A DNA stretch of 62,813 bases from Methylobacterium hispanicum (GTDB taxonomy: Bacteria > Pseudomonadota > Alphaproteobacteria > Rhizobiales > Beijerinckiaceae): assembly GCF_022179285.1 (NCBI RefSeq), contig NZ_BPQO01000035.1:1-62813 (forward strand), in the 5' to 3' direction. Below the pieces are notes generated by a model. It was not told the origin of the DNA. It ran no database searches and saw only the letters and a program-made list of their open reading frames with translations. The position numbers and the translations under genes were made by a program. Below are positions 17,444 to 26,406 of the stretch, piece after piece (the first letter of the stretch is position 1; each line of letters opens with the position of its first letter).

Positions 17444-18040
17444 TCAGCACCCGGACGGGGGAACGTAGGATCCGAACGGCTCGATCATGAAGATCGCGGA
17501 TCCCGACAGGATGCGGAACCATCCCGTGCGGTTGGGGACGTCGTTCGCCAGCCCGACCGACCGGTTGAAGATGTTGACCGGGAAGATGGTCGGCAGGGGA
17601 TAGGTAACACGCATCACGACGGTCGTGCCCCCCTGCCCGGGGCAGAATTTATTGCTCGCACTCTTATAGACGTCGTTCGTCACATTGATCGCGTTCAAAG
17701 AAGAGGCTGGTCGAACATCGATGGCAAGACGGTTGCAATCGAAGTTCGACGGGATGAGCCTCTTCCCGTTGGAAGCGCACAGGTAGGTGTCTCTGAAGGA
17801 GACGGCATCATTGATCGATGTATTGTTCTGGATGGATCCGATCGCCATCGTGCGGGCGACCTGATCGACGGCCTCGGCGAGCGCCGCCTGCTGGAAATGC
17901 GTGTAGCCGACTTCGAGCGTAGCGAATACGATGCCCAGGAAGGGTGTTGCCAGCAGGCCGAATTCGACGGCGGATGTTCCCCGATTGTTGAAGAAGAAGC
18001 GTTTCAACAGTTTCGGGCGGCCTTTCCATCGCCAGGGCAT
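17444..18040 (-). CDS. TadE-like minor pilin/pseudopilin
   Basis: The 198-residue protein starts with a basic head (PWRWKGRPKLLKRFFFNN) and then RGTSAVEFGLLATPFLGIVF, the TadE helix with its conserved Glu. It continues ATLEVGYTHFQQAALAEAVDQVARTM, as usual in TadE. The remainder is a secreted domain with three cysteines. It is the first gene of a two-gene minus-strand operon and is divergent from the TadG-like gene at 18167. The 126-base divergent gap should hold both promoters. Base composition here is lower in GC than in the flanking genes. Confidence 0.82.
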   Translation of the reverse strand: MPWRWKGRPKLLKRFFFNNRGTSAVEFGLLATPFLGIVFATLEVGYTHFQQAALAEAVDQVARTMAIGSIQNNTSINDAVSFRDTYLCASNGKRLIPSNFDCNRLAIDVRPASSLNAINVTNDVYKSASNKFCPGQGGTTVVMRVTYPLPTIFPVNIFNRSVGLANDVPNRTGWFRILSGSAIFMIEPFGSYVPPSGC

Positions 18041-18166
18041 GGGCTACACACAGATCTCGCGCACGATGTTGCGTGCGGCTGGAAAATGAGCCGGACTCAT
18101 TTCAAAACTGTTTACGCCCTTCGGGTATCGATATCCGCCTGAACAGGCGCGGTATCGGAACAATCG

Positions 18167-19498
18167 ATGGTCGAGTCTCGGGGATGTTTTGACAAACGGA
18201 AGTTGAATATTGCATTTCTGTCGCGCGGCGTGCGAGCGCTCGTGGGGCGTTTCGCGCGCGACGGCCGAGCTTCGCTCGCGATCAGCGCCGCCCTCATGAT
18301 GGGGGCGATCCTGGGTCTCGCGGGGCTCTCGATCGATGTCACCCTGTTGTCGACGCTCCGGTCGCGGGTCCAGGCGGCCGTCGATGCCGCGACGGTCACT
18401 GGATCGCGCAACCTGCTGGATTACGTGGCCGTCAACGGCTTCGGCTCGGTCGGTCGGTACTATCCGACGATTCAGACCCAGACGGTGAACGCCATACAAG
18501 CCAATCTGCAGCTCGAGAAGAACCTTTCCAATATCGTGATCGGTCTACCGAGCGTGATCTACAATCAGAATTCCGGGACGGTTTCCGCCGGCGTCGATGC
18601 AACATACAATCCCATTTTCATGAAACTATTTGGCTTCAAGGCGATGCCGATCCGCGCATCGTCGACGTCCACATCGAAGAGTCTTATAAAATATTTCCAG
18701 ATTGTTTTCTTGGTCGATGTCTCGCAGTCGATGGCTGTGGGAGGTACCGTTGCCGACATCAAGAAGACGAAGGACAGTTTTGGCTGTACGTTCGCGTGTC
18801 ATCAATTAGGGGACGACACCTTGACGAAAGGGCGTATGCGGGGCATCGTGTTCAAGATGGATTACGCGAAGACTGCGATCGCGAATTTCTTATCGCAGAT
18901 GCAATCCATCAGCGGATCGAATGCCAGCGCCTTCTACTCCGCCGCGATTTATACCTTCTCCGACAAGCTGCGAACGCTCATCGAGCCGACATCCATGCTG
19001 TCGGACGTGACGCGGGCCGCGGCGTGGCTGGATGTCGAGCTGCTGGCTACAGCCCCCTACAAGTCGGTGATCGGGCATACGAATATCACGGCGGCCTTGT
19101 CGAGCCTCGCCCAGACCTTGCCGAAGCTGGGAGGCGACGGGTCGTCCAGCACTTCTCCGCAGACGATCCTCGTTCTCATCACGGATGGCGCACAGGATCT
19201 GATCGGATCTGAACTATGGGCCGGCTACAGTGACGGGAACTGGGCGGATAGCTGCGCGGCATTCAAGGCGAAGAACGCGATCATTTATGCAATCAATACC
19301 TACTACTATCCGTATACCGACGATGGGGGGTACTACAATAAGTTTGTCAGCCCCTTCGCGAGCCAGATTCAGGCCGCGTTTCCGAAATGCGTGAGCGCGC
19401 CGTCCAATGCGATCCTGGCCTCGGACGGTCCGGGCATAACCGCGGCCGTCAACCGGCTCTTCCAGAAGATCACGAGCTCGATACGCGTCTCGAACTGA
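18167..19498 (+). CDS. TadG-like protein with vWA domain
   Basis: The 443-residue protein combines a Tad-type N-terminal membrane helix (GRASLAISAALMMGAILGLA) with a von Willebrand A domain beginning near residue 180. The MIDAS metal site is DVSQSMAVGG, with the later TILVLITDGAQDL strand. That is the TadG architecture, a pilus-associated adhesin or assembly factor. Codon use is less GC-biased than in the neighbours. ATG 18167 gives a Cys-containing leader, but the start could be slightly downstream. It is divergent from two TadE-like genes and presumably works with them. Confidence 0.85.
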   Translation: MVESRGCFDKRKLNIAFLSRGVRALVGRFARDGRASLAISAALMMGAILGLAGLSIDVTLLSTLRSRVQAAVDAATVTGSRNLLDYVAVNGFGSVGRYYPTIQTQTVNAIQANLQLEKNLSNIVIGLPSVIYNQNSGTVSAGVDATYNPIFMKLFGFKAMPIRASSTSTSKSLIKYFQIVFLVDVSQSMAVGGTVADIKKTKDSFGCTFACHQLGDDTLTKGRMRGIVFKMDYAKTAIANFLSQMQSISGSNASAFYSAAIYTFSDKLRTLIEPTSMLSDVTRAAAWLDVELLATAPYKSVIGHTNITAALSSLAQTLPKLGGDGSSSTSPQTILVLITDGAQDLIGSELWAGYSDGNWADSCAAFKAKNAIIYAINTYYYPYTDDGGYYNKFVSPFASQIQAAFPKCVSAPSNAILASDGPGITAAVNRLFQKITSSIRVSN

Positions 19499-19674
19499 GG
19501 CGGTCGCGATGCCGACGGCCTCAGTTCGACACGGCGGCGGGCGAGGCGGGACGGCGTCCGAGGGGCGGCAGCCGATCCCGTCCGATCGCCGCCGCGCGAA
19601 GCCTGATCGAGGGCTGCCGCGATCGGCCGTCGCGCGTCGCGGCATCCGGCCGCGAGGCGCCCTCGAGCGCTGTA

Positions 19675-19740
19675 ATTCCTCAACGAAGTTTGTCCTGATT
19701 TCGGGGGCCGCCCGAGGGACCTCCTCAATCGAATTTAACT
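19675..19740 (-). repeat. dispersed repeat, copy A
   Basis: Read on the minus strand the copy has an end unit AAATCAGGACAAACTTCG followed by TTGAGG, and a second degenerate unit about 40 bases away with GTTAAATTCGATTGAGG. The same two-unit layout recurs at 20272 and 24590. The class is unknown. It may be a REP-like or mobile-element-derived sequence. Confidence 0.55.
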
Positions 19741-20271
19741 CGACTCTCTTAGAACATTGCCCTTGCGTGCTGCTGCTCTCAAAGAACTTTGACTTTGATG
19801 ACAATCGGCCTCTGCAGCCCTCCTAGTCGCGCGCTCATGCGTTCGGCACGATAGCACAACGTAGGGCTCTCCTGCGCTCCGATGAGGGGCGGAGCTTGGG
19901 GAGTTGGCGGGCTCCCATGAGGCTGCACTCACGCCAGCGTAAGGCCATCTGAGTGCAAGGGGACGCCAGGGACGGATTGCGGCACCCAGGGCGACCGGTT
20001 TCGACACCGCCACGGCCCGAACTTGCTCGCTGCGCCGGATCGATCGGGGCCTCGACATCTCCCGACGAGCTGGGTCGGCTTCAACCACAACGTCGAACCT
20101 TGTCGCGCATCCGCGGCGGGACCGCAGGCTCCGCGACGTCGTCCGGGACGCGGCCCCATGACAATTCGTTCGCACTTCGCCGGCCTGGTTGAGCAACCCA
20201 ACCGCCGGGATGGGGGCCGCGCAAGAATGATCGGAGAAGCCGGGCGTGCCCCCCACCCTCCGGCGGGATAA

Positions 20272-20381
20272 ATTCTCTAGAAAGCCTGTCCTGATTTTGG
20301 CGTGCGCTGAAGGCGCGCTCTCAACAAAGTTTGTCTCGATTGCCAGAGAAGGCTGAACTTCGTGGGGTTTGTCGCGATCAG
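20272..20381 (-). repeat. dispersed repeat, copy B
   Basis: This copy holds three units. On the minus strand they read GATCGCGACAAACCCCACG, then ATCGAGACAAACTTTGTTG (followed by AGAGCGCGCCTTCAGCGC), then AAATCAGGACAGGCTTTC. The central GCGC-CTTCA-GCGC can form a small hairpin. It is the most complete copy in the window. Confidence 0.55.
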
Positions 20382-20807
20382 GCCAGCGCGTCGCGGCTGC
20401 ACGGAGGGCGTGAACGGGGCCTTCCGAACGCCTCTGGCAGCCCCCGTCTGGCCCGCCTCCGGTGACGGACGGGATGCGCTGGGTCGAACGCGCCTCCACG
20501 AGCGTCCGCGAGCCCAGGAGCCAGGCGCGGAAGCGATCTGTCGGCCGCGCTCGGTCGGGACAGGAGCCGTGACTGACCCCGCTTCACGAACCCGAAAAGG
20601 CCGTCGTGCCTGCGCCTGCGGGGGCGGGAACCGGAACTGGGGCCAGAATCGACCGGCGGGCGGGATCGACTTCGGGTGAAGCTGCCATCCCGATGGCTCT
20701 CGCGGGCCCGCCCTATCGGTCCGCCCCACTTTGCTTTCGGCAAGGCTGCAAGGACAATGCCGACGTGGCGGATTCGCGACGGCCGGAGCCGCAGAGGAAG
20801 ACAGCAC

Positions 20808-22220
20808 GTGCGCGTACAACCTCTTGACCTGACGACCGACGGTGACCCGCACCCGATCAAGAGGCTTGCCCGCCTTGCGCTGCCCGAACCGCTCCGTGAG
20901 GCGGATGTCGCAGAGGATTTCGACCGTTGGATACGCGACAACGTCCCGAGCGAGAGGGACCGGATCGGCATGTTCGACCGGTTCGGAACACCGCCGCTGA
21001 CGCAGCGCGAGCACGCCTTGTTCACGCTGCTGTCGATCCTGGCGATCGAGCACGGCGCCTGGCCGCTGGAAGAAGGATGCGGTCGGGCAATCCGGTGCCT
21101 GGAGGAGATCCAACGCCACTGGGCGCCCTCCGACCCAGTATCCTCATACCTTCGAGGGAAGGCCGCCGCGTTCGTCGCCCAAGGCTTTCGATGCGCGCGC
21201 GGCGAACCCGGGCGCCTGTTGTCGTTCCTGAACGGCGCGCCGCTCCGGGTCTGCGGGGACGGTACGGCGGCGCTGGCCTTCGGCGTGACCGCGCCGGTCA
21301 GCGACCTCATCTTCGATTTCAGGGACGACGCCTTTGCGCTCCACAGCCTGCGTTCCATGGTCGAAGGCGACCGAACCGCGTTCGACGCCGCCGTCCTCGC
21401 TCAAGCGGAAATCCTTGCTCCCGCGATCGAACGGGGGGTAGCCCGCCTCTTCGAGCGCTGCGCACCGCCCCCGGGAGACTACCTCGCCGCCTTCCGGGAC
21501 GTTCTGTCCGACGAGAGGTGGCTCCCAACGCTGCTCGGGAAGCTTGAGGGCCGTGCCGACCTGCGGGACAGGGTTGGCGGCATGCCAGCCGCTGCGGAAT
21601 GGCTGCGGGCCATCGCCGGCGCACGCGCCTGGAAAGCCAACGACATCCGGCGTCTCGTTCGGCTCGAACCGCTCTTCGAGGACGATCCAGAGGCCTTCAT
21701 GGCGGCAATCGTCTCGGGTGTCCGCGCCTTGGAGGGCTCGGAGCCGGCAAGCGCGGTGTTCGCTGCCTTGAGCCTCCTGCACCTCGCGCGCCGGCGTCGC
21801 GCGGTCCGCTCGGAGTTGGCCGACGCCGAGCGAGAGGAGGCCTTCGTCTTGGCGCTACGGGATCTTCCGTCAGGGGAAATGATCGTCCGTTTGCACGCCC
21901 AGCTTGCCGACCTGCCCATGGATATCCCAGGCGCCCGCGCCGTGTGGCGCCATTTGGGCAACGCGGAGAAGGGCCTGTGGCAGTGGCGGATCCGAGCGGT
22001 CGTCGGCGACGACCGAGCCCTGCGGCGCGGCTTGGCCGAGTTCCTTCTCGCCTGGATGTCGCAGGACGTCTACCGCGACGTCGAGCGCCTGGTCGTCGAT
22101 CTCTTGCCGCCCGCGCAGGAACTGGACGTCCTCCGCACGCTGGCCCAATCGTGCGACCGGCTCACCTCGCTGCGCGCGGGTTGCCTCGCCCGAGAGATGA
22201 CCTTCGGCCTGCCGGACTGA
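20808..22220 (+). CDS. unrecognised 470-aa protein, helical
   Basis: No family was recognised. The protein is largely alpha-helical by pattern, with repeated amphipathic blocks (for example LTQREHALFTLLSILAIEHG, IERGVARLFERCA, AEFLLAWMSQDVYRDVERLV) that suggest a helical-repeat scaffold. No signal peptide, membrane helix or ATP motif is visible. GTG 20808 is preferred because AGAGGAAG sits eight bases upstream. An ATG at 20676 would add 44 Arg-rich residues that look non-coding. It faces the 22227-23471 gene tail to tail with six bases between, and both lie between repeat copies. Possible immunity, defence or cargo gene (inference). Confidence 0.6.
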   Translation: MRVQPLDLTTDGDPHPIKRLARLALPEPLREADVAEDFDRWIRDNVPSERDRIGMFDRFGTPPLTQREHALFTLLSILAIEHGAWPLEEGCGRAIRCLEEIQRHWAPSDPVSSYLRGKAAAFVAQGFRCARGEPGRLLSFLNGAPLRVCGDGTAALAFGVTAPVSDLIFDFRDDAFALHSLRSMVEGDRTAFDAAVLAQAEILAPAIERGVARLFERCAPPPGDYLAAFRDVLSDERWLPTLLGKLEGRADLRDRVGGMPAAAEWLRAIAGARAWKANDIRRLVRLEPLFEDDPEAFMAAIVSGVRALEGSEPASAVFAALSLLHLARRRRAVRSELADAEREEAFVLALRDLPSGEMIVRLHAQLADLPMDIPGARAVWRHLGNAEKGLWQWRIRAVVGDDRALRRGLAEFLLAWMSQDVYRDVERLVVDLLPPAQELDVLRTLAQSCDRLTSLRAGCLAREMTFGLPD

Positions 22221-22226
22221 ACGGTC

Positions 22227-23471
22227 TCACCAACCGGGCGCAAACGGGTCGCCCGGACTTCCCGCCTCGTCGCGGCGGTGCGCGGCATGACGCCTGGACG
22301 GAAAGGACGAGACCCGTCCGTCCCCGTACCCCAGGCTGGCGGTCGCATCGATGAAGTCGCGGAGCGCGAGCCTTCCCGTCCGGTCGATGGCGATGATGTC
22401 GGCCGCCAAGGGTTGCCTGCGGTCGTCCGAGAGAGCCTCGGCGGCGGTCTCGGCGTCCGGGAAGAGACGCCCCAACGACAGGTCGCGGCCGGAGGACATG
22501 GCGATGCTGACGAACGACGCGAAATCCCACCCGGGCGAGCGCTCGCCGCCATAGGCGTCGACCTGCCCGAAGGCCGGCGCCTGACCGTGGGCCCAGACAT
22601 CGTGGAACACCTCGGTCGCCGGCATGACGGTCGTGATGAAGGCCCCCTTCCTCGCCCAGGCCGGGTAGAAGAGGTACCAGCCCATCCCGGTCGAGAGGAA
22701 CGTGTCGAGCTGCCGTCCCTCGTTCCTCCCGACGTCGGTCAAGCCCGTCGCGGTCGCGTTCTTGGCTTGGAAGAGGACGATCCGGTACATCGGGCGCCCG
22801 AGGACGTGCACGCCGGCGACGACCGCGAGGTCCGCCGCGAGAAGATCCCGGCCCTCCAGCATGGAGGCGGTGCCGAGGTCGAGCGTGTATGTTTCCGGCA
22901 GGCCGGCTCCCGCCTCGTCCATGGCCGGGATCACACGGTGCTCGACCGCGCTTTGGATGTAATGGAGCACCGCTTCCGTCTTGAGCGGCTCGGGCTTGCA
23001 GCGTCCGCGACGGAGGGCGACTTCCAAGCCGTACTGCAGGGCCGTGAACAGAATGGCCTGAACCGGGTCGGCCCAGTATCTGGGCGACATCGCGAGCAGC
23101 TGTGCGACGAGATGGTGCCGCCCTTCCTCCGCGGCTCGATCCGGATCGAACGCTCCCGCCCCGAGGCCGAGCGTCGGGGCAAGTTGACGCCAGCCGACGC
23201 CACGCGACGTCACTTCGCCGGTCGATGCCATCGCTCCCAGGCCTCGCCGGGTGTCCTCGGCCAGGCTCGGCCGGACGCCACCGGCGTACAACCGCTCCAG
23301 GGCTGCCAGGAGGACGCCCCGCTGCCGCGGGCTCAACCTCGCGGGTAGGGATGCGATGCCGGCGAGCTTCCCAAGGGCGACCGTGGTGCGCAGGCGGCCG
23401 AATGCCCGGATGACCGGGTGGTCGGTTTGCCATGCGTCTGATTTGTCCCAGTCGTGGAAATCGGCAGCCAT
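22227..23471 (-). CDS. unrecognised protein with PD-(D/E)xK-like nuclease signature
   Basis: The 414-residue protein was not recognised by family. A helical N-terminal part is followed by a segment around residues 194-262 that fits a restriction-endonuclease-like core: E206, D214 in LLAADLAVVAGV, then a strand ending in Q235-A-K237 (YRIVLFQAKNA), and a following helix with R253-Q254 (NEGRQLDTFL). D followed by a strand with (E/Q)-x-K is the usual PD-(D/E)xK metal site, with Gln in the second position in a minority of enzymes. ATG 23471 (MAADFHDWDK) is used. It is convergent with the 470-aa protein gene and could be the effector of a two-gene system (inference). Confidence 0.6.
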   Translation of the reverse strand: MAADFHDWDKSDAWQTDHPVIRAFGRLRTTVALGKLAGIASLPARLSPRQRGVLLAALERLYAGGVRPSLAEDTRRGLGAMASTGEVTSRGVGWRQLAPTLGLGAGAFDPDRAAEEGRHHLVAQLLAMSPRYWADPVQAILFTALQYGLEVALRRGRCKPEPLKTEAVLHYIQSAVEHRVIPAMDEAGAGLPETYTLDLGTASMLEGRDLLAADLAVVAGVHVLGRPMYRIVLFQAKNATATGLTDVGRNEGRQLDTFLSTGMGWYLFYPAWARKGAFITTVMPATEVFHDVWAHGQAPAFGQVDAYGGERSPGWDFASFVSIAMSSGRDLSLGRLFPDAETAAEALSDDRRQPLAADIIAIDRTGRLALRDFIDATASLGYGDGRVSSFPSRRHAAHRRDEAGSPGDPFAPGW

Positions 23472-23968
23472 CGCGTCGCTCTCAGTGAGGCGCGAGGGGA
23501 TAGCCGACCCGGTCCCTGCGGGCCAGGGATTGCCGCGCAACTTCCCCGAGGGATGCCCCGAGGCGTCGGCTCCCAAGGGCGGGCATCCCGTCGGTCCGCG
23601 GTGACCATCAAGCCCTGCGCGGGCTCCATGGCGGCGCGCTCGCACGATGGAGTGCGCCCTGTTTGGATAGGTGACGAGCCGGTGCACGTGGCCATCCTCG
23701 CCCGGCACTCGACAGCGAGAGAAGCTCGACGCCGTCCCGTTCGCCGAACCGGGTCACCTCGGCTGGCACATCAGCGTCGCGCAGCTCACCCCTGAAAGTG
23801 CGCGCGTGCCGATGCCGCAACCGGCCGATCGGGCGGTCGTCGCGGAAAGGGCTCATGCCCGCACTCGACCCACCTCATCGGGCGGTGTCAGGCGCCGGCG
23901 TCGCCGCCCGGATGCCCGACCATGCACCCGGCGCACCAGACCGAATTCCTCTCGGCAAGCGAGCCTCG
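23472..23968. other. gene-free stretch
   Basis: No supportable gene. It lies between the start of the nuclease-like gene (leftward) and the end of a small exported protein gene, so it should contain the promoter of the former. Confidence 0.4.
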
Positions 23969-24241
23969 CTATGCGCATCCACGGCGCGCCAACTCGCCGC
24001 GGTAGCCGCCGGCATATTGGCCCTTGCCATCCGGCCTGCAGCGGCTCCGAACATCGCTCCTTCGCTGTGTCGGCAGAAGGCTCCCGGTCGGGGTGCTGAC
24101 CGACACTCCCAGACGCCGCTCCATCCCCGCACGCGGGCCCCCTGCCTGTTGCCCACTGGCATTGTACGGGGCACCCCCTTGCGCGAGGGCCGACGCGTAA
24201 AGAGCGGCGCTCGCAGCAGCGGCAAACAGGATCGTTTTCAT
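23969..24241 (-). CDS. small exported protein, possibly frameshifted
   Basis: The 90-residue frame begins with a good signal peptide (MKTILFAAAASAALYASALA, cleavage before QGGAPYN) and a GGAGG five bases before ATG 24241. After about residue 55 the sequence turns Arg/Cys-rich and loses the look of a mature secreted protein, so the tail may be out of frame. No family is recognised. It sits alone between the two-gene cassette and repeat copy C. Confidence 0.5.
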   Translation of the reverse strand: MKTILFAAAASAALYASALAQGGAPYNASGQQAGGPRAGMERRLGVSVSTPTGSLLPTQRRSDVRSRCRPDGKGQYAGGYRGELARRGCA

Positions 24242-25038
24242 ATTCACCTCCGCAATCGACGATGGGGCGCGTACGTCTCGCCGTTTTCTTTGGATTTCGT
24301 CCCGCGGATCGCGGTGGTTACACGTCCGCGGATGTCCATGGCTTGTGACCGCGCGTGGCGTCCGATGCCGTGGACGTTCCGCCGCTCCCGAGCGAGGCGG
24401 AGCGATGATGCCGGACGAAGCGACGGTAGCGGTCGATCAGCCCGGCCCTTGGCTTCGCCCCCCGTCCGCGCCTTCGCCACCACGGTGGCGGCTCTACGAT
24501 CGCCAGGCCAGCGCTCTCGCCCACTGGGCGGGGCTCGCCGCCCGGGGCTTGGAACGGCCGATCCGGCGTGGGCCGGCGGGCCAAGCTATCGCGAAAGCTT
24601 GTCCCGATTTCCGGCCTCGCCGAAGGAACGCTCTCAACACAATTTGTCCTGACTTCCCGGGAAGCCTGTCCTTCGAGCGAGCCCGGCTGCCGGACCATGT
24701 CTGGGCGTGGCCCGCGGACGGGCGACGCTCGATGGGCGTGGACGTCCTATCAGCTCCGGCGCCGCCCCTTCCCGGGAGGGCCGACCCGGACGGCCTGCCG
24801 TGACCGGCCCCGCTCGGCGCCCGCCCCGAGGTCCGCCCCGGAGCCCGGCGAAGGGCCCGCCTGCCGTCGGCTCTTCCGCCTCATCCGCCGGCGTCGCGGC
24901 ACTTCGCGCCGTGCCGCCGAGATCGGCCTCGACACCACCTCGCTCAGGGGCCGCCCGACGCTCCGGGCGCCTCGCCGCCCGGAGCGCGCCGCCCCGGAAA
25001 ACGGTCCCGCGGGCCCGAGCGATCACGGCGTCGGCAGG
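24242..25038. other. gene-free stretch with repeat copy C
   Basis: About 800 bases without a supportable gene; the open frames are Arg/Pro-rich shadows. It includes repeat copy C and the region downstream of the E1-like gene of the ubiquitin-like operon. No clear intrinsic terminator was found. Confidence 0.45.
24590..24675 (-). repeat. dispersed repeat, copy C
   Basis: On the minus strand the units read AGTCAGGACAAATTGTGTTG, then after AGAGCG and a CCT/AGG mini-hairpin, GAAATCGGGACAAGCTTTCG. A third partial unit, GGACAGGCTTCC, lies at the right edge. It is the same orientation as copies A and B, so the copies are direct repeats around the 20.8-24.2 kb genes. Confidence 0.55.
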
Positions 25039-26406
25039 TCACCCCGCCGCGTTCCGGCCCCAGAGGTGCTCGGCCGCCGCGTCCGATTCGGGCTTGGAGC
25101 AGAACTCGCAGTGCGGATCGCGCGCCCGCCGCAGCCGGCGCCGCCCGATGGGGGCCTTCCAGGGATCGACGGCCCAATAGTTGGTCGCCGCCGCCCCCGC
25201 GTTCGAGCGCAGAAGTTCGACCACCAGCAAGGCGCCGGCCATGCTCGACACGAACGCGAACGGGGCGAGCACCTGCCTGCCTTCCGGTGTCAGCAGTGTC
25301 TGTGCGGCGCAGAGCTGCTTGAAGAGGCTGTCATAGGCCGTGCCCACGATCCCCGCGGGATCGATCTGGGGATGGGCCCGATGGATCCGCCCGGCGGCCT
25401 CGGCCGAGATGAAACCCTCCCTGACCGCGGCGAGGTCGACGCCCAGCCCATCCGCGATCGAGCGCTCCCGCGCGTGCTCGTCGGGAACGTGACGGTAGAT
25501 GCAGGCCATGCAGGCATCCTGCGTGGGCTGCCGGTGCGAGTGCACGACGACGCCGCGCACGTCGGTCGTGGACGCGTCGAGGACCCGGCCCGGAAGCTCC
25601 TTCTGGATCCCGCGCCGCGCGCGCCTGCTGTCGACCGTGACGATGGCCGTGGCGGGCGGCCCCGCGGATTTGCAATAGGCCGAGAAGTCCTGGACGAGTG
25701 GTTCGAACGCGAGCTCGGGGAAGTCGGCCGCGGCGCGCTCGGCGAGCGCGACGGCCTTGTCGCGGCCGACATCCTCGTCGCCCAGGTAGAGGCAGCGGTT
25801 GGGATTGCCTGAGCCTACCGTTTTCGGGTCGACGATGCGGAGGCGGCCGACGGCGCGCAGGTGGCGCAGGGCGCGAACGAAGCCGTGGGCCACGGCGCCG
25901 GCGCCGACGAGCACGGCGTCCGAGAGATCGACGGTCGTCGCGAGCGCCGCGTCCGGCACGCCGAGCTGGTCGAAGTCCAGCCGGAGCGGGTAGGCGACGG
26001 CCGGAAGTGCCGGGTCGTCGAGCAGCATCCGCAGGGTCGCGGCGGCCGCCGGGCATGCGGCGACGGCGGCCAGCAGGGGATGGGGCGGCGGGCCGCCCGT
26101 CCGCCCGACGGGGCGGACATCGACGGTGGCGCCGCCGGCGTCGATGGCGGCGTGCAGCCGGGGCAGGTCCGTCCGCGCGGCCGCCTCGCCGATGACGAGT
26201 TCGAGCTGCGCCTCCTCGGCCGGCGAGGTCACCACGCCGACGGTCCGCGCGAGCAGGGCCGCCACTTCCGCCGCCCAGGCGGCGTCCGCGCCGCCGGGAG
26301 GAGCGGTGACCAGAACCGCCCGGTTGAGGCGCTCGGACGCGTCGTCCTCGTCGCTTCCGAGGATGGCGGCCAGCATCCGGGCGTTCTCTTGGGCGGGCGT
26401 GATCAT
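25039..26406 (-). CDS. E1-like ThiF-family activating enzyme
   Basis: The 455-residue protein should adenylate the C-terminus of a ubiquitin-like partner. A 160-residue N-terminal domain precedes the ThiF/E1 Rossmann domain. The nucleotide loop is VLVGAGAVAHG (168-175), the acidic residue D193 is in LRIVDPKTVGSGNPNR, with N201/N203/R204 of the usual D-x-x-x-v-x-x-S-N-x-x-R pattern, and K217 in GRDKAVALA. Two CxxC pairs (299-302 and 433-436) match the structural zinc site. It is the last gene of the operon, overlapping the JAB gene by ATGA. Gene order agrees with bacterial ubiquitin-like conjugation operons described as Bil/Bub and by Burroughs and Aravind. Confidence 0.88.
   Translation of the reverse strand: MITPAQENARMLAAILGSDEDDASERLNRAVLVTAPPGGADAAWAAEVAALLARTVGVVTSPAEEAQLELVIGEAAARTDLPRLHAAIDAGGATVDVRPVGRTGGPPPHPLLAAVAACPAAAATLRMLLDDPALPAVAYPLRLDFDQLGVPDAALATTVDLSDAVLVGAGAVAHGFVRALRHLRAVGRLRIVDPKTVGSGNPNRCLYLGDEDVGRDKAVALAERAAADFPELAFEPLVQDFSAYCKSAGPPATAIVTVDSRRARRGIQKELPGRVLDASTTDVRGVVVHSHRQPTQDACMACIYRHVPDEHARERSIADGLGVDLAAVREGFISAEAAGRIHRAHPQIDPAGIVGTAYDSLFKQLCAAQTLLTPEGRQVLAPFAFVSSMAGALLVVELLRSNAGAAATNYWAVDPWKAPIGRRRLRRARDPHCEFCSKPESDAAAEHLWGRNAAG

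Larger units (their letters stand above)
19499..20807. other. long gene-free stretch with dispersed repeats
   Basis: About 1.3 kb without a supportable gene. It holds two copies of a repeat family (19675-19740 and 20272-20381) that also occurs at 24.6 kb. Several overlapping minus-strand open frames run through the repeats and share translated fragments only because the repeat DNA is shared. The right end supplies AGAGGAAG (20792-20799) as ribosome site for the next gene. Confidence 0.5.

Noticed and set aside
24244..24698. Minus-strand frames across repeat copy C
   Set aside because: Their shared fragments with other frames come from the repeat DNA, not from protein homology.
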